Shown here: positions 44,779 through 57,814 of the stretch, in pieces
How the letters are laid out: each line of letters opens with the position of its first letter
How positions within the stretch are numbered: position 1 is the stretch's first letter
NCBI GenBank assembly: GCA_002104985.1
Contig: MCGO01000044.1
Coordinates: forward strand, 1-64,000
Direction of reading: 5' to 3'
Source of the DNA: Rhizoclosmatium globosum
Lineage: Eukaryota; Chytridiomycota; Chytridiomycetes; Chytridiales; Chytriomycetaceae
Length of the DNA: 64,000 bases
Notes under the pieces: model-generated
Databases searched by the model: none
What the model was told of the DNA's origin: nothing
The model's input: only the letters and a program-made list of their open reading frames with translations
Made by a program: the position numbers and the translations under genes

Positions 44779-47700
44779 ATTAAAGGCTCATTTATTCTCA
44801 GAAAGGAATACTCAATAATAGAGTGTACAATAAATTGAGTTGTAGTTAGGATTGTCTTCACATTCTTTTCACCAGACAAACCAACTGCATCAACACAGCC
44901 ACAATATGGCTGGGGTAAGGTTCAATGAAGGTATGTGATATACTGACTAGGTTTATAATGCGCACAAAATTTTAGTCAACAAAAGTAATGTAATTACTGC
45001 CTACTTTGATATTGTTGCTGCCTATGAGACTGTAAACAGATATCTTCTATCTCGGACTTGATGAAGATTTCTGGTGTTATTGTTCCTTTGATGCAGTGCC
45101 TCTTTGACTTTGATTACACTAAGGGTTTTGTGCTTGGACATAATTCAGAACCCAATTTTCTTGCCACAGTTAAAATTGCCATTAACACCCTTTTTGGAAG
45201 GTTGCCAGACAACAGTAGCAATTTTGCTAGTAAAGCAAGTCAATCCAGGCTAGGAACCTCTTTTCACTTGGGGCTCTTTCCCAAAGAGAGGAATAGTACC
45301 CTTGTGAACAGGCCATGGTCAAGGGGGTAGAACCAGCATGAGAAATCCTAACAAGCATCCCCAACCAGTGGTATGTAAGCCTACTAGTACTACATCACCC
45401 TCCCCAGACTCTGAGCTAGGAGAACCGAAGGCAAACAAAAAACCAAGGGGTTGGTTATTTGCCCAGTGTCTGGAAACAATTTTTCTCCACCACCAACAAC
45501 CAGACTGTCCAGACAGCTAGACAATAACCAATCATTGCATTCACATAAAAAAGACCAACACCACTGCTTTATTAAGCTCTTCAAACAAAACTTCAATTAA
45601 TAACTGATTTATGAACGCTGTCTAACCACAATTACTTGCTTCTTTTTGACTTTGATGGCTGCTAACAACTTTGAGAGTAGCCATGCACCATTTTTACAGG
45701 CACTCCTCTCCTATAGCATTCACAGAATGACGTTGTTTAAACTAAGATACTCCAGAGCAATCAATTTATGGTTTCCATATTTGGATCTTGCACAAATTGA
45801 TGTCAAGAGACAGGTATATTCCCAAGGTTGAGGTTAAACAATGTTTTGATTGATTGCGACTTCTGGTGGACTTTGTGGAAAGCATAATGGTAAGTGTTGA
45901 GTAGAATGGCAACTGCTGCGTTGAGGAGTATTTGTTCCTGTGGTTCTAACTGTAGTCTCAAAGAAGTAACACTACTTGATTGTTTGTTACATGAAGGCAG
46001 CAAGTTTCCATTTCTGCATTGTAAAGTTGAGCAGTAAATGCTCACCTCCTCCTCGTCAAAAGCAATGCAAGAAGTAGAAGCCACATTTCCCATCAAGAAG
46101 TTTGGCACCTCTCACTAGTTTCCGAAAGAACAATTGATGGGAATGTACTTAGTCAATTTATGTGGAAAATGTTTTACATATAAAAATGAAAAGAGGCACT
46201 GAACCTCTTTTGTTAACGAACTATCCTTCTCAGCATTTGAATTCAGTTTTGTGAAGAACTAATACTGATGAAGCTGAGTCAACTGCTATTTGCATGGATA
46301 TTTGGCCAAGGGCTGCCTGCAATGGACAAGGGGCAATAACAGAAGGACCAAGAAACCAACAAATACACAAATAAATAGAATACCAATACTGAGCAGAAAC
46401 AAAGAAATGCAAGGGGAAAGCAGAAAAAAGGAAGAAAAATAAAAGGTTTCAATACAAAGAAACCTTTGTGACATTTTGTTTTGTGGCCATGGAATCGCGG
46501 TGTAGTATCCCTTCTTACCATTTTTCTTTGGATTAATTAAGTTTTGCCCGACCGGGAAAGTGAGCCAACAATGAAAGAAGTAAGATACGTAACTGGCTTT
46601 TAATCTCACCCCTTTAATACTCTATGGTTTGTTCTTTCTTCCTTGCCGCTTTCCCTCCCAATCCGTTCACAATCAAGTATTTTTAGGCTGAACCCGGGAT
46701 ATTGTAAAATACCCAAAATTTGTGACACGTTTGTCCTTGTGGCCACCACATAGAAAGATAAGGGCATATAAATGAGGACACATAATCTTGTCATTTTTGG
46801 GAAACTCAACAACTAACATGGTCACTTATTTCAGTTATTATGTGTTCAGAAACTTCTTTAAGAAGCAAAAGGCTTACTTGTAAAAGGAATGTGGATATGT
46901 GAAACAACAGGAACAACGTTATGCAGTTGATTTGTTTATCAATTACAGCAACTCAGGATTGAGGTCACCATTTTGTTTCTTCTTTTCTTCTATTCGGAAC
47001 ATTCGTTAACATTGATGATCTGGATGGAGCTGCAGTTGAAGTTCAAAGTGGTGAATATTTTGAATTCAAGCACGTGAATGGAAAAATAAAAGATGTTCCA
47101 CGTTAACTATTACAACTGTAGGTTGTAATACAGCTTTCAAAAATCTAATTATGTTTTGGAATTTTCTGGGTCTAACCAATTTAACAACTTTTCCTCTGAT
47201 TGCGCGTGTAAACCTAGAACAGTTTTCCTGATATCAGCTTCAGGACCCAAGCTTCATGTGTAGGAATTCAGATGTGTATTGATGCAATTTGTATATTGTT
47301 TCTTTGATCTGTTCCATATTTTGACCAAGCATTTAGATTAGCTTTATTCATTGAAGTTTCCGGTATTTGAATTAAGCCGTTCCCTTGTCACCATCCAGAT
47401 CAGCGTCAAATACCTTTACTGGTTTAATCTCAAGGGTCAGGCTGGTGGCTTTTCACCTTTTTTTCTGTGGAGCTGGAAACAAACCTTTTCTTGTGTGGTT
47501 TTGATTTCAAAATTCTGGGTAGCATTGGTTGGAAGTGGTAACTTTACTTCCAAGGCTGGGAAAATAAAACTGTTTCAATGGTCGTATGTTTGAGTATGTT
47601 TGAAATTACCAAATAAAGGCTTGACAGATAAAAACTTACTATCTGGTATAAGCCAAAATGTTATTGCCCGTTCTTGACATTGCCCAAATAAGATTCATTT

Positions 47701-48930
47701 CAAAGTGTGGGCCATACTGAATGTTATTGAAGGGCACGGCAACAAGACACTGTCTGTAATGGAGAAGAAATGGAACAATATTCTGTGGAACTGTTACAGG
47801 AAGAGCAAGTGGGGCACTAAATGGTGGGGTACAGTAATTGTATATTGCTCGCTGTCTTTGCAGTTGCCTTGATGACAAGAGTAAGTCAGTCTATACAGGT
47901 AGCAACAAAAGTTGAAAACCTGAATTATGTTGTAAGATTAGTCAAGGTTTGCATAATTTGATATTCGGTCCAGCCAATTCTGTTTGAGATCAAATGCTGC
48001 AAGGGTTGGGAATGGGTTCATTGATTTCCAGCTGGACTTCGAGGTTTGGCCTCCTCCAACAAGTTGGTACCAAAACCTGTCCTAACCATTAGCGTTGCAA
48101 AAAATATTTGTACAAACAATCCAAAGTAGGAGGCCAATAGAAATGTTTTTGTATCAGACCTGAATCTTGCTTTTGAATCCTTCCAATTGTGGTCAACTCC
48201 TGGTTTCAGTTTTTGCACCCAAAATCAAAAGATTCAGGTGGATTGGGATCAGATTCAGAAAAGAAGTTTGTGTCTGAATCTACCCAAAACCTTGGATTTG
48301 CAGGATTTCAAAATCCTGGAAGGATTTGGCATTGTATATCTGCTAAGACACAGGTTTTGTTGGATTTGAACCAACAGCTATTTAAAGTAAATTTCAGACA
48401 AGATCAACACACCTCCTCAGCCAGCTTGGCTAAATTGGCAATGTCTCTGCGAGCAAGTGCATTTTCAAAGTCTGTACGCAATTGTTTGGCTTCAAAAACA
48501 GTTTAAGAAGGGAACCATTCAAAGACCAGGTTGGATGAGTTGTCCATTCTGAAAACCATTGTTGTCACAACTAAATGGATGTATTGGTGAGCAGATTTTC
48601 AGAAGCATAATTGGGTGCAAATTGGAAGAATGATTCTGAAAACTCAATGTCAAGAAGTTCATGACCTAATTTTAAGTCCCAATGAATTTACAGCTATTTT
48701 CCCCAAAACCTTGCACTCGAAATTTTCACATTTCTTGTTTTTCTATCAGTTTGGTTCCGATACCTTGTCCTCTCTAGTGCTGGCAAAGCCAAGGCTGCGG
48801 ACAATAGAATTCTGGAAGTATCTGACTTTGATAGCAACGTTGATTCTGTTCTTGCTCTGAAAGGTTGAAATTCATTTAACAATGTAGCTATACTGAAATA
48901 TAACAGACTCTTATTGCAAGAGAGTATCCC
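44779..48930. other. Gene-free, transposon-derived region
   Basis: 4.1 kb, A/T-rich, with only short unrelated open frames (for example 45058-45330 + and 45803-46108 -). Harbinger-end-like words (CCTTGTGGCCACC with AAAG runs) recur near 46730-46760. 46945-47150 is a diverged copy of 49995-50235. No recognised domain, RNA or promoter. Confidence 0.5.
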
Positions 48931-48936
48931 CCGAAC

Positions 48937-49338
48937 ATGAATGTTACAGCTGAAACAATCACAAACCTCACATTTCTAAAAGGTGGAGGTACAAAAAAGA
49001 TGGATACCAGAGTCTTGAAAACTATAGATGACTTCCGTGGACTCAAGCAAACAATCTGTACCAGTAGATCAAAGAAACCATTTCTTTTGGAGTTCAAACT
49101 GGTTTCACAACATTCCCGTGAGGCAGCTGTGTCAACCCCTGGTCAATTGGTCTCTGTTGACACCCCGGAAGAGGTTTCAAATGAACCAGAGCCACTGTCT
49201 CATGACACTGAGATATCCAGAATGAAGGAAGTATTGAGGGAACAATGGTCAAACCCTGCCAACAACGGAAAAGTCGTAGTTCCTACTCAAGGAGGCCCTC
49301 TAATCACTCTTTCAGATACTCAATATGGGCCAAAATGA
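48937..49338 (+). CDS. Hypothetical ORF in the transposon-rich region
   Basis: A 133-residue frame from an ATG. Composition is ordinary and protein-like (ETITNLTFLKGGGTKK; LLEFKLVSQHSREAAVS; EISRMKEVLREQWSN), but no domain is recognised and no splice partners can be proven. It is followed by a repeat-like segment (GTGGGCAAAACTC...TTTTTTCTCTGTC) also present at about 42895-42930. It may be a fragment of an element-encoded gene. Confidence 0.35.
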   Translation: MNVTAETITNLTFLKGGGTKKMDTRVLKTIDDFRGLKQTICTSRSKKPFLLEFKLVSQHSREAAVSTPGQLVSVDTPEEVSNEPEPLSHDTEISRMKEVLREQWSNPANNGKVVVPTQGGPLITLSDTQYGPK

Positions 49339-49846
49339 TTGTAGCGAGCAAAGTGGGCGGCAATGAGGAACAAATTGTAGCGAGCTTTTTAGGTCATGTT
49401 TGGGTGTGTTTGGAACAATATAGAATGATAGTGGGCAAAACTCGAATTTTTTCTCTGTCCCGATTTCAAAACTTTGCCACAACCGCACCCACCCCTTCCT
49501 GGAGAACTATGGCTTATTGGAAAGCTATTGAGCAGGAAAATCGTCTGAATTTATTTAAAAATCGAAATAATGAAGATCATATGCTATTCTGATCAATCGC
49601 AGATTCCAACTCATTGAATCAGCAATTAAAACGGAATCCCCACGTTGGGCTCTGGCAGTACATGCTTGGAAAAAGATAATAAAAAAATAATGAAAGAAAC
49701 TTATTCGGGTGGAACAATATTAAGTTTGGCAAGTTTCATCCAACAATAACTCGCCCACACAAAGCCAAGACCATAGCTGCCGATGAAGGACAGCGCAATT
49801 GTATTGCACCAATGAACACAAATGATTTAGACGAGAATGGAGATAA

Positions 49847-50235
49847 ATGCCCTTCGACTGGTTTGTACTGGATTCGGACAGAATCAACAGCTCTGATCTA
49901 ACGACTGAACATAGACATTTTCTGCAATACAACGATAGAACAGCAAACCTAATTCGATGTTCCTCCAATGTTACAGTTTGGAACGCGCGTTTGGGATTTA
50001 GTTGCAGGGATTTAGCTACTCAGGATTGGTTGGAGTCACCATTTTGTTTCTTCTTTCAACGATTTGGAACTAACTTTTATTATAATGATCTGGGTGCAGC
50101 TGCGGTTGAAGTTCAAAGCGGTCAACATTTGGGTTTAAGCAGCTTGGAAACCAAGTGTTTTATGCAGAACGTGACAAAATGGAAGAATAATAATAAATGA
50201 TGTACTATTACAACTGTAGGTTGGAATACAACTTA
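49847..50235 (+). other. Hypothetical ORF and copy of a dispersed repeat
   Basis: An ATG frame 49847-50200 (117 residues, unrecognised). Its second half, plus the following ACTATTACAACTGTAGGTTG (50212-50235), is a diverged repeat of 46945-47150. The shared words are ACTCAGGATTG, CACCATTTTGTTTCTTCTTT, GATCTGG...GCTGCRGTTGAAGTTCAAAG. I infer part of a moderately repeated element. Confidence 0.45.
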
Positions 50236-50330
50236 CAAAAAAGCGAGCTTTCAAAGCTCTGCTTTTCTATCTTACAAAATAGATAACGGGGAAATATGCT
50301 GCTACTATTGACTGTTTGCCACTACTACCC

Positions 50331-50711
50331 ATGTTTTCAGCAAACAATCGAGCTCCTAGCTTCGGAAGTCCTTCCGCTGCTTCCTCCTCTGATGGCTGGA
50401 GCAGCTTGGGCTCAACGCTCAGCACTGTTCTGCAGCAGTTTGTCAACCCTAGCAATTGTAACCTGACTGGCTATGCACCTCAGCTAAACAATGTGTCATC
50501 ATCGTCAAGAAACACTTTTGTAAACACTGCAGAGCTGTTGAGCTCCTCAGGAGCAGAATTGAACCAAATCAATTATTTTGCGGGATACCAACGCACTTTT
50601 GATTGTGAAGGCATCACTCTGCATGGACTCAAAGTAATGGATATTGCTAAACTTACTTCTCTGGGAGTAAAGACTGGTCATGCTGCAGAAATCAAGACTG
50701 TCTTGCTTTGA
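50331..50711 (+). CDS. Hypothetical protein with SAM-like C-terminal helices
   Basis: A 126-residue frame from an ATG: a Ser/Ala/Asn-rich N-terminus, then FDCEGITLHGLKVMDIAKLTSLGVKTGHAAEIKTVLL. Its helix pattern and GI.L..L..L......LGV..G....I phrase resemble a sterile alpha motif (SAM) domain. It may be a gene fragment or an exon of an element-encoded protein, since no neighbouring exon is evident. Low certainty. Confidence 0.4.
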   Translation: MFSANNRAPSFGSPSAASSSDGWSSLGSTLSTVLQQFVNPSNCNLTGYAPQLNNVSSSSRNTFVNTAELLSSSGAELNQINYFAGYQRTFDCEGITLHGLKVMDIAKLTSLGVKTGHAAEIKTVLL

Positions 50712-50877
50712 TTCATATACCTCCCTTATTAGTCGGGTCTAACTTCCCTTAACTCAACATAACAATAAATAAGCTTAATTCAAAGTATTCAAAGTAACCA
50801 CAGTGATGAATGAGGTTGTGGGCAATGTGTGGGGTGATTTAAGCACAACTCATATAAATGATGTCATGCCTGGTCTA

Positions 50878-51886
50878 GTCATCATGTAAAGATATCCCGA
50901 TTTGTTTGTACCACAACTTGATAACAGAGAAGGCCTCCTCAATTGGATTTAGAAATGGGGAGTAAGGTGGAAGGTACGCCAGCACAACACCATACAATTT
51001 GCAAAGCTCTGCCACACCTTCTGCATGATGTATCTTCGCATTATTGAGTACAATTGTATCCCCTGGATGCATGAAAGGAAGCTACATAAAGTGATGATTA
51101 GACAGAGGCAAACACACCAAGTTGTAACTCACAACTTCTGCATCCAAGAAGTCCAAGAAGATTGCAGAGTCGGAAGATCCATCAATAACGTACTTCTGTC
51201 TGATTCCTTGGATACTCATTGCTGCAAGCAGACTACAGCTATGACCCCGGATGCCAGTCGCATCTTCCTGAGTGCAATTGCCACAAGCTCCACGGCCGTG
51301 TGTCCTTGTAAACAATTTGTCATCTCTCCTTGTCTTGTCAATGAAGACTGTTTCATAAGGATCAATACACCTCTTTGCCTCCGCTCTAAATTCGGCCTCA
51401 GCGTCTTGACACTTCTCAATGAATTTCTTTGACAACTGTAAGAGACATTAGAATGCGTAACAAGGAGCTTATGCAAAATACCTTTTTGCGAGTGATACCC
51501 ATATCATCCAAAGCACAAAAGACTATTTTGATAGATACTTCCCATCCCAACAAGCAAGAATGTTCCTCAGCAATCTTATCCAAGACAATGCGGGAGAATC
51601 ACTGACAATGTGCAGCAAGGAAGTGACGTCGTCTCCTGTTAAAACCGGTTTCCAACCAGATCCCTGCCCTGTGGATTTTGTAGTTGGCCATGCCTTGAGT
51701 ACGTCTTAACAATATTGAAGACAGAACGCAAGCAGATTCCGAATGATGCTGAATGTCTTTTGGTTGGACTCCATCGGCATGCTGAACAAGGACTTGTTCA
51801 CAGACTTGGGAGCGCCTGCCTCGCATTCGGATAGTCCCAGAAGCAAACCACAAGAAAACCAGACAGAAAGTGCGCAAAATTTTCAC
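50878..51886 (-). pseudogene. Tc1/mariner-type (DDE_3) transposase relic
   Basis: Read on the minus strand: an N-terminal helix-turn-helix part (RGRRSQVCEQVLVQHADGVQPKDI, then GICLRSVFNIVKTYSRHGQ in a shifted frame), an intermediate exon ending ALDDMGITRKK (about 51482-51590), an exon with YETVFIDKT and RTHGRGACG (about 51134-51435), and a last exon PGDTIVLNNAKIHHAEGVAELC...LPPYSPFLNPIEEAF. The family's three acidic residues should be D in FID, D in LDNA and E/D in NPIEE. The second is Asn here (LNNA, 51031-51036). With the frameshift, this indicates an inactive copy. A ~57-nt intron with GTGAGT...TATGTAG joins the last two exons. Confidence 0.75.
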
Positions 51887-52771
51887 GAGTGCAAACCTTT
51901 AGCGAAACGGCTGTAAACCATTTTAATTTGAGCTACCAGTTAGGTTGCATTCTAGGTGAACACTTGATTGCAAGCATGGCATCAGAGCGGAGGAGGGACA
52001 CGTTTCTTGCAAACTCTTGTAAGAGTGGCCCCATTACACAGAGTAGTTCTGGTCAAGTAGCTTCTCTTGCTCCATTATGGCAAGTTTGATGGAAGTTGTT
52101 TTGAGCCATGTGAATGACAGATGTGGCAACCAGAAGAATGAGTAGAAGAGGAGAAAAGAGGAGGCAAGGTCTCATCAGTTGGTTTGTAAGTTATTTTTTA
52201 AATGCAATTTTTATTTAAGCTGATATCTTTTTTATCCAGTCTAATTTCTGTCCAAGTTCAAGTCCAAGTTTGGAGTTTTACCGAAGTTTTTCCGGGTTTC
52301 TTCCTCTCAGCAACACGGACTTGGACTCAGATTCAAACAATGCCAAACAAGAGCGTGCTCAACTCCTGAGCGGCCTCCGGAGGTACGGCACATCCGAGGG
52401 CCAATGGAGGATGTTACTAAAATAAATACAATAAATTATATTTCATGAAATACAATAAAGTGATTTGGAAAACAAGAATAAACAACGAGTGAACAAACCA
52501 ATAAAGGCAGGAAAAACCGAGAATGAAGCAGAGGCAGTATTTGGGAAGAATAGTTCATGGCAGGCTGATGGAAATAAAGAGGAGAGTGTTGAGCGTAGCT
52601 TTTAAAGAGATATTCGCCAATTGTGGTAGAGATGTGAATAGGGTGCAACCTACCAACTATACAGGGCACAATGGAGGACAATAAACAATGTTACTTGGTA
52701 TGTTTTCCCTCACCAACGACCATGAGATGTTGCATTTCTCAGTCGCAATGTGACTCCATTGGGCTAGCTGC

Positions 52772-52772
<1 letters not shown>

Positions 52773-52833
<61 letters not shown>
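52773..52833. repeat. (CA)n microsatellite
   Basis: About 30 perfect CA dinucleotides in non-coding, transposon-derived sequence. Confidence 0.95.
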
Positions 52834-52834
<1 letters not shown>

Positions 52835-54750
52835 GTTCCACCTGAGGCGCATTTGGTTACTTACTCTCTGCCTGAGGCGCATCAGGCATCACATCAAAAA
52901 AGTAATACCGCATCAAGGCAGGAAATGTGGCATCATCCAACCTTGCTTCACAGAATTGTCTTTCATGGTTTCTAAATTGCTCTGTTGAGGGAATGCTTAG
53001 TAGTAACAGCAGAAGAACCACAGTAAATCTTCCTGTGTGGAGCAGAGGAAGCAAGCAAGGCAGAGAGTGCTCAAATTTCATTGACAATGCGCAACTTACA
53101 AATCAAAATGTATTGCTTTCACATTGGGTGAGCCATTAGTGAGTTTGTGGTAGGCAAAAAAACACGAGAAGATGAATGTTCTTAGTCTCTGAAATAATCG
53201 TAGGGATTCTAGGCAACTTTGTTGGTGTTGACTGAATTATTCTTGCAGTATGACTGGCATCATCCTTTTTTACACTCAACAACATAACAACATAAGGAAC
53301 TAAATGGGGCCTTGTTTGTCAGTGGTGGAATGGTCAAAAAGTACCAAATTCTGCCATAACAGAAATTAATATCAGTTCCACACGAGCACAAAAATATTCC
53401 ACTTGTTGTCAGTCATCACATATTATTACAAATGAGTTATTACAGGGTTTATAGATAGCTTTGGAGATAAGACGCAAAGGGGCGAAGATAACTTAAGGAC
53501 TTACTGTAGGCGCTGCCGCCAATCAATTGAACTCAAACCATTATCACCATCAATTCAAACCATTATCATGATCAATTCGGTTCCTGGCTGTTAATTGGTC
53601 TGTGTGTTTAATGTAGAAACTAAATAACACAAAATCAAAACAAAAGTGTCATTAACCTCTACTTTGGATCTCGCAGTTAAGGTCTTAAATCCCAAGCCTA
53701 TTGATTGCGAAAAGAACCCTATGCAGGCAAGCAAGACTATTTCAGCGTTTGCCAACCCTTAGCCAAAGTTGCAAAATAACAGTCATCAGCCAAGTGCTGG
53801 TTTTGTGTTGTCAGCTGCAGGTGACACAGATCATCTGGTAAAAGGTGACTGTCACAGAAAACAACAAAAACATGGAATGGAACTTGGAATTTTGTAATTG
53901 GGATTTCTGATTTAGTTTAAACTTTCCAAACACATTTTGACCCATTGCGGCCCATACTTGTTTGCAATGTTTAATCTTGTGTAAACAGAAGGTTATAACA
54001 TTTGTCAAACATCCCAGATTGAAAGTGATGTCCAGGACACCAGGAATTAAATCTTGCAAGTGAACTTTTTGAGACAATGTACATTGACAGACTGATTTAG
54101 TTGCATGAGTTTGTCCCTTTGTGAAGGTTTTTGGTAATATTGTCAGGAAATGACAGTTTGGCAGGAATTTGGTGAAAAAATATTTGACTTTTTAGAAAAC
54201 TAATGGTACCACTGCAAGATTCCAAATCTGTAAAAGGAGTTACCTGATGGAATCAAATCTGACTGACTCCTCTGTTTTGTAATCCTGATCACCGTACTTG
54301 CTTAAAAAACTGACCGTCAAGAAATATCTCAATTTTCAGTAGTAAAAGAGATATTCCAGACATCTAGCAAATAGGTACTATTGGGGATTCACCTTTACTT
54401 CAGATTGTGATTTTGTAAAAATACCATGAATTCTTACTGCCATTAACCAAGTCCCACAACGACCAACTGCTTGTCGTGGTCTAGACAATTACATAGCCTT
54501 ACAGTTAAATAACGTTACAGATTTTCTTATTGCTAGTAGTTGTATTAGGCTCACATAAACTTGACTTCTCTTCCATCATCTTTCAGTAGGATAAATATAA
54601 ATGAATATTTAATCAACAATATTTAACAGAAACAATACAATTATGTTCCAGCTGTAGCTGGGGTTTCTTCTAGTTCTGTGCAAAAAATGTTGCAACTATC
54701 GAATCAAAGTCAAAGAAAGTTTTTGTTCAGGAGCAAAAGAAAACACAAAT
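52834..54750. other. Gene-free region
   Basis: A/T-rich, no recognised gene. A minus-strand frame (53087-52857) contains FRNHERQFCEARLDDATFPALMRYYFF, which could be a transposase scrap but cannot be assigned. Otherwise nothing is seen. Confidence 0.4.
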
Positions 54751-54753
54751 AGT

Positions 54754-55030
54754 AGAGAGGTTTTGCAGCTCATTTTTCTTTTCATTTTTCCTTTGGTGGC
54801 CACAAGGATTTCCTTGTGGACTTTTTTTTTCAAGTAAAAGAAATTCAAATTTCAAGGGACGCAACAACTGAAGCTGTCAAACATGTCAGAAAGAGCACTG
54901 GTGCAAACATCACCATTGAGACAGAGGGCCTCATTCAGATTTGTCGCCACATTCTCCCAACACTCTGCAGTCTTTTGGTGAGCTACCTTGTACGGTTCTA
55001 CATTCAAGACTTCTTTCAGTAAACCCTTTG
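54754..55030. mobile_element. Rearranged Harbinger derivative (MITE-like)
   Basis: 54754-54890 is a near copy of the left end and transposase start of the element at 41950-42090, including GACGCAACAACTGAAGCTGTCAAACATG, but its start codon is lost. It then jumps directly to a copy of 44372-44494 (the Myb-like gene, same orientation; CATTCAGATTTGTCGCCACATTCTCCC). This is an internally deleted derivative of the same family. The right terminal repeat was not found downstream. Confidence 0.75.
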
Positions 55031-57770
55031 CTTTTCATTTTGTCAAAATTCTCAACTTTGACCACCCATACTTGTCAGTATGGTATTCCTGGCTGGTAAA
55101 CCCAGCCAGGGGTTTCTTCTGCGTGTGTGTGTGTATAGGCAAGAGTCGAACCTTTTTGGCAGAACTTCACCTGTGGGAAGCTCTGTGTTTTTTTTTGCCT
55201 GGGCTTTCTTGATCCTGCTTTTTCCGAGGACAAAACCGGATCCCTAACCAAATGATATCCAAACAAAACGTATCATTCATAAAATAAAGCTTATATTAAA
55301 GTGTTGAAAATGAGTGGAGTGACGGTGGTGGTGCGTTCGTGGCGGCTGTGAGGCAGGCAGAACCCAATTCCTTCAAAACCTATCTCCTCCCTCAATCCTC
55401 TCATGATTTCCCTCCAACTTAATTAAATGATGAAAAAACAAAATCCAAAGGCAACGCTTTTAAATAAACACGTTTATTCATTTCTGAAGGAACCCAGCCA
55501 GGATCATGCCCCAGCTTTAGCTGGGTAGTTTTATTTTTTGTCCTGCACACACCAGTCAAAACTCAACAGTGAGGATCACTGCACTGTCACTGCACTAATG
55601 TCAGCAATGACGCCAATTTTGAGTATTGTGAGGCCTTGACAGCCCTGGATCTGCTGCACTGAAGAGTTGAGTTAAGACTGAGACTGAGACTGGCAAATAA
55701 TTTGCTCAGAACACCGAGAGTGCACATGGCTCAATACTTTACGGTACGCTGTACATTTTCCTTGGATGTCCTTGTCACGTTCTTCATTGTACCAAGCAAT
55801 TATATCCAAAATAGGGATAGAGCATTTTTATGGATGGCTGGGAAGTGTTCCGGTTGATTAGGGGGCTTTTGGCTGTATTTTGTGCCCTTAACCTGTTGTT
55901 CTGGACCACTTTCAACGATGCAGCAATCAAGAGTTGGAAAGTGTTAAATGAGCTATATCACTGGAGACAGCACTCATTGACCTTAATCAACAAGAATGTG
56001 ATTGAACAAGTTGATGAAAAGAAGGAACTCAGCAGTCATGAAGCTTAACAGCATTTTGATTCCCTCTGTTAGAAGTTTCAACTGTAAATTCTTTTATTGA
56101 AACACAAGACAGAAAATTATAAAAAAACTAATAAGAGGAAGAAGCCTCTGTTGACTTCTTTAGGAATCAAGAGAGGTTTCACCCCTTAGGGCAAAAGCAC
56201 AGCTGGGAGACTGGTTATGGCTTGTTACTATTTTATATATCAATATCTATCTCTATTCTCTTTATTCTAATCTATTTTCGTTAATATGTAATTATCTATG
56301 GTAGAACTATATATCTGTATCAATATATATCAAGCCCCAGTCTCCCAACTCATCTAATGTATTCTACAGTGACAAGAAACTGTGTTAGTCTGATGAGGCA
56401 CACAAGTTATTCTTCACAGTTATGAAAAGTATTTGTTTTGTATCTGTAATATTTATAAAGTATAAAGTACTATTTTGCTTATCAGTATATTGGTAGGGGC
56501 AAAGAATATAGCTGACTTATCCAGGTGTGTACACCCATCCAAAAAAGTGGAGAGAGAAGGGTGGGAGAGGTTCTCTTCTTATTCTTTTTTGGAAGTCCAA
56601 TTTTTGAGGAAATTTTTGGGATGGCATTGCATACTTTCTTGGCTCTCCAGCCACCCTATTTTTCAGTGCCACCCACTTTAAAAGTAAAATATCTATGCCA
56701 AATCTCATTAAAGCATCTTCCTTTTAACAAAAAGAAAGCTCTAAACGAGCTCTTTATGTTGATACCCAACATTATAGGTCAATTATTGTGTTTGTCACCT
56801 TTCAACAAATTCATTACTGTAACTCCAGCTAGAAGGATCGGATTTGGGTGATTTTTGATTCATTACAAAGCCAAAAATTAGCTCTTTATAAATCCTTTAC
56901 CACGTGGTAAAACTTATTCGTATTCAGAGTTTTCACTACTCCATTCCACAACTGTTGTTACTTGTTCAAGAAGCTGATAAATTTAAATATCTGCAAAGAA
57001 ACTCCACAATTAGCAACCTACTATGTGAGAAGAACAATTTTTTCTTTTGTTTATTTTATTTTAATGTTCTTCTAAAGTGTTAAATACAGAATGAGAGAAT
57101 TTTGAGTCCAAAGTTGGTTATCCTGGCCCACTCAAAGACTGATTAAATGATAGATGTTGTATTTGTACAAAAAATCAGTTTTGAAGATCATATAAAATTG
57201 CAGAAGAATGCGCCGATGGAAAGAATGGAGGAGTAGCGCCAGGTTTTCTGGTGTATCCCTCACCGTCCATAAAGTATAGAAATTGTATTAAAATATTAAT
57301 ATGCTGCTCTCCTCAGGAGTATTGGACGTTATACACAATTATTTGCGCAAGAAAATTTCATTTAATTACTTGTTGTTTATACTATCTTTGCTCACACTCT
57401 CAGAAGAATTGCACAAACGTTGAGGCAGCTAGGATTTGTCTCACAAACCTTCCAGAATTCACTCCTTGAAACAAATAATACCGTTGAACACTTGTGAATT
57501 TTGATTGTATAAATATGTTAATTACTCACAATTACCTGTAATTCAACGGCGGGTACATGATCCAAGTGTTGAATCTCTCCCTTTCTGAATGAATTGACTC
57601 TATAGTAAATAAATTAAGGTCTTGTACCAATTTTCCACGTTTGAGACAACCCCTCCAAAAGGAGGAGAATGACTTTGACTGGTTGGATTGTTCGGCAAGA
57701 AAATGAACAATTCAATTCAACTTATTTTATTTAACACCTACAAAAATAAATAAATAAACAGTCATCTATG
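55031..57770. other. Gene-free region with small unassigned ORFs
   Basis: Includes a 72-residue ATG frame at 55830-56048 with one hydrophobic stretch (LLAVFCALNLLFWTTF), an AGAGAGGTTTCACC end-like word at about 56171, and otherwise A/T-rich sequence. No credible gene, RNA or complete element. Confidence 0.4.
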
Positions 57771-57814
57771 TGATGCAGACAGAAGACAGACTAAATGGAA
57801 CTAATCTCTACAAC

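Noticed and set aside
55130..55200. Candidate tRNA near GAGTCGAACC
   Set aside because: Only an isolated B-box-like word; no matching arms or A box upstream.
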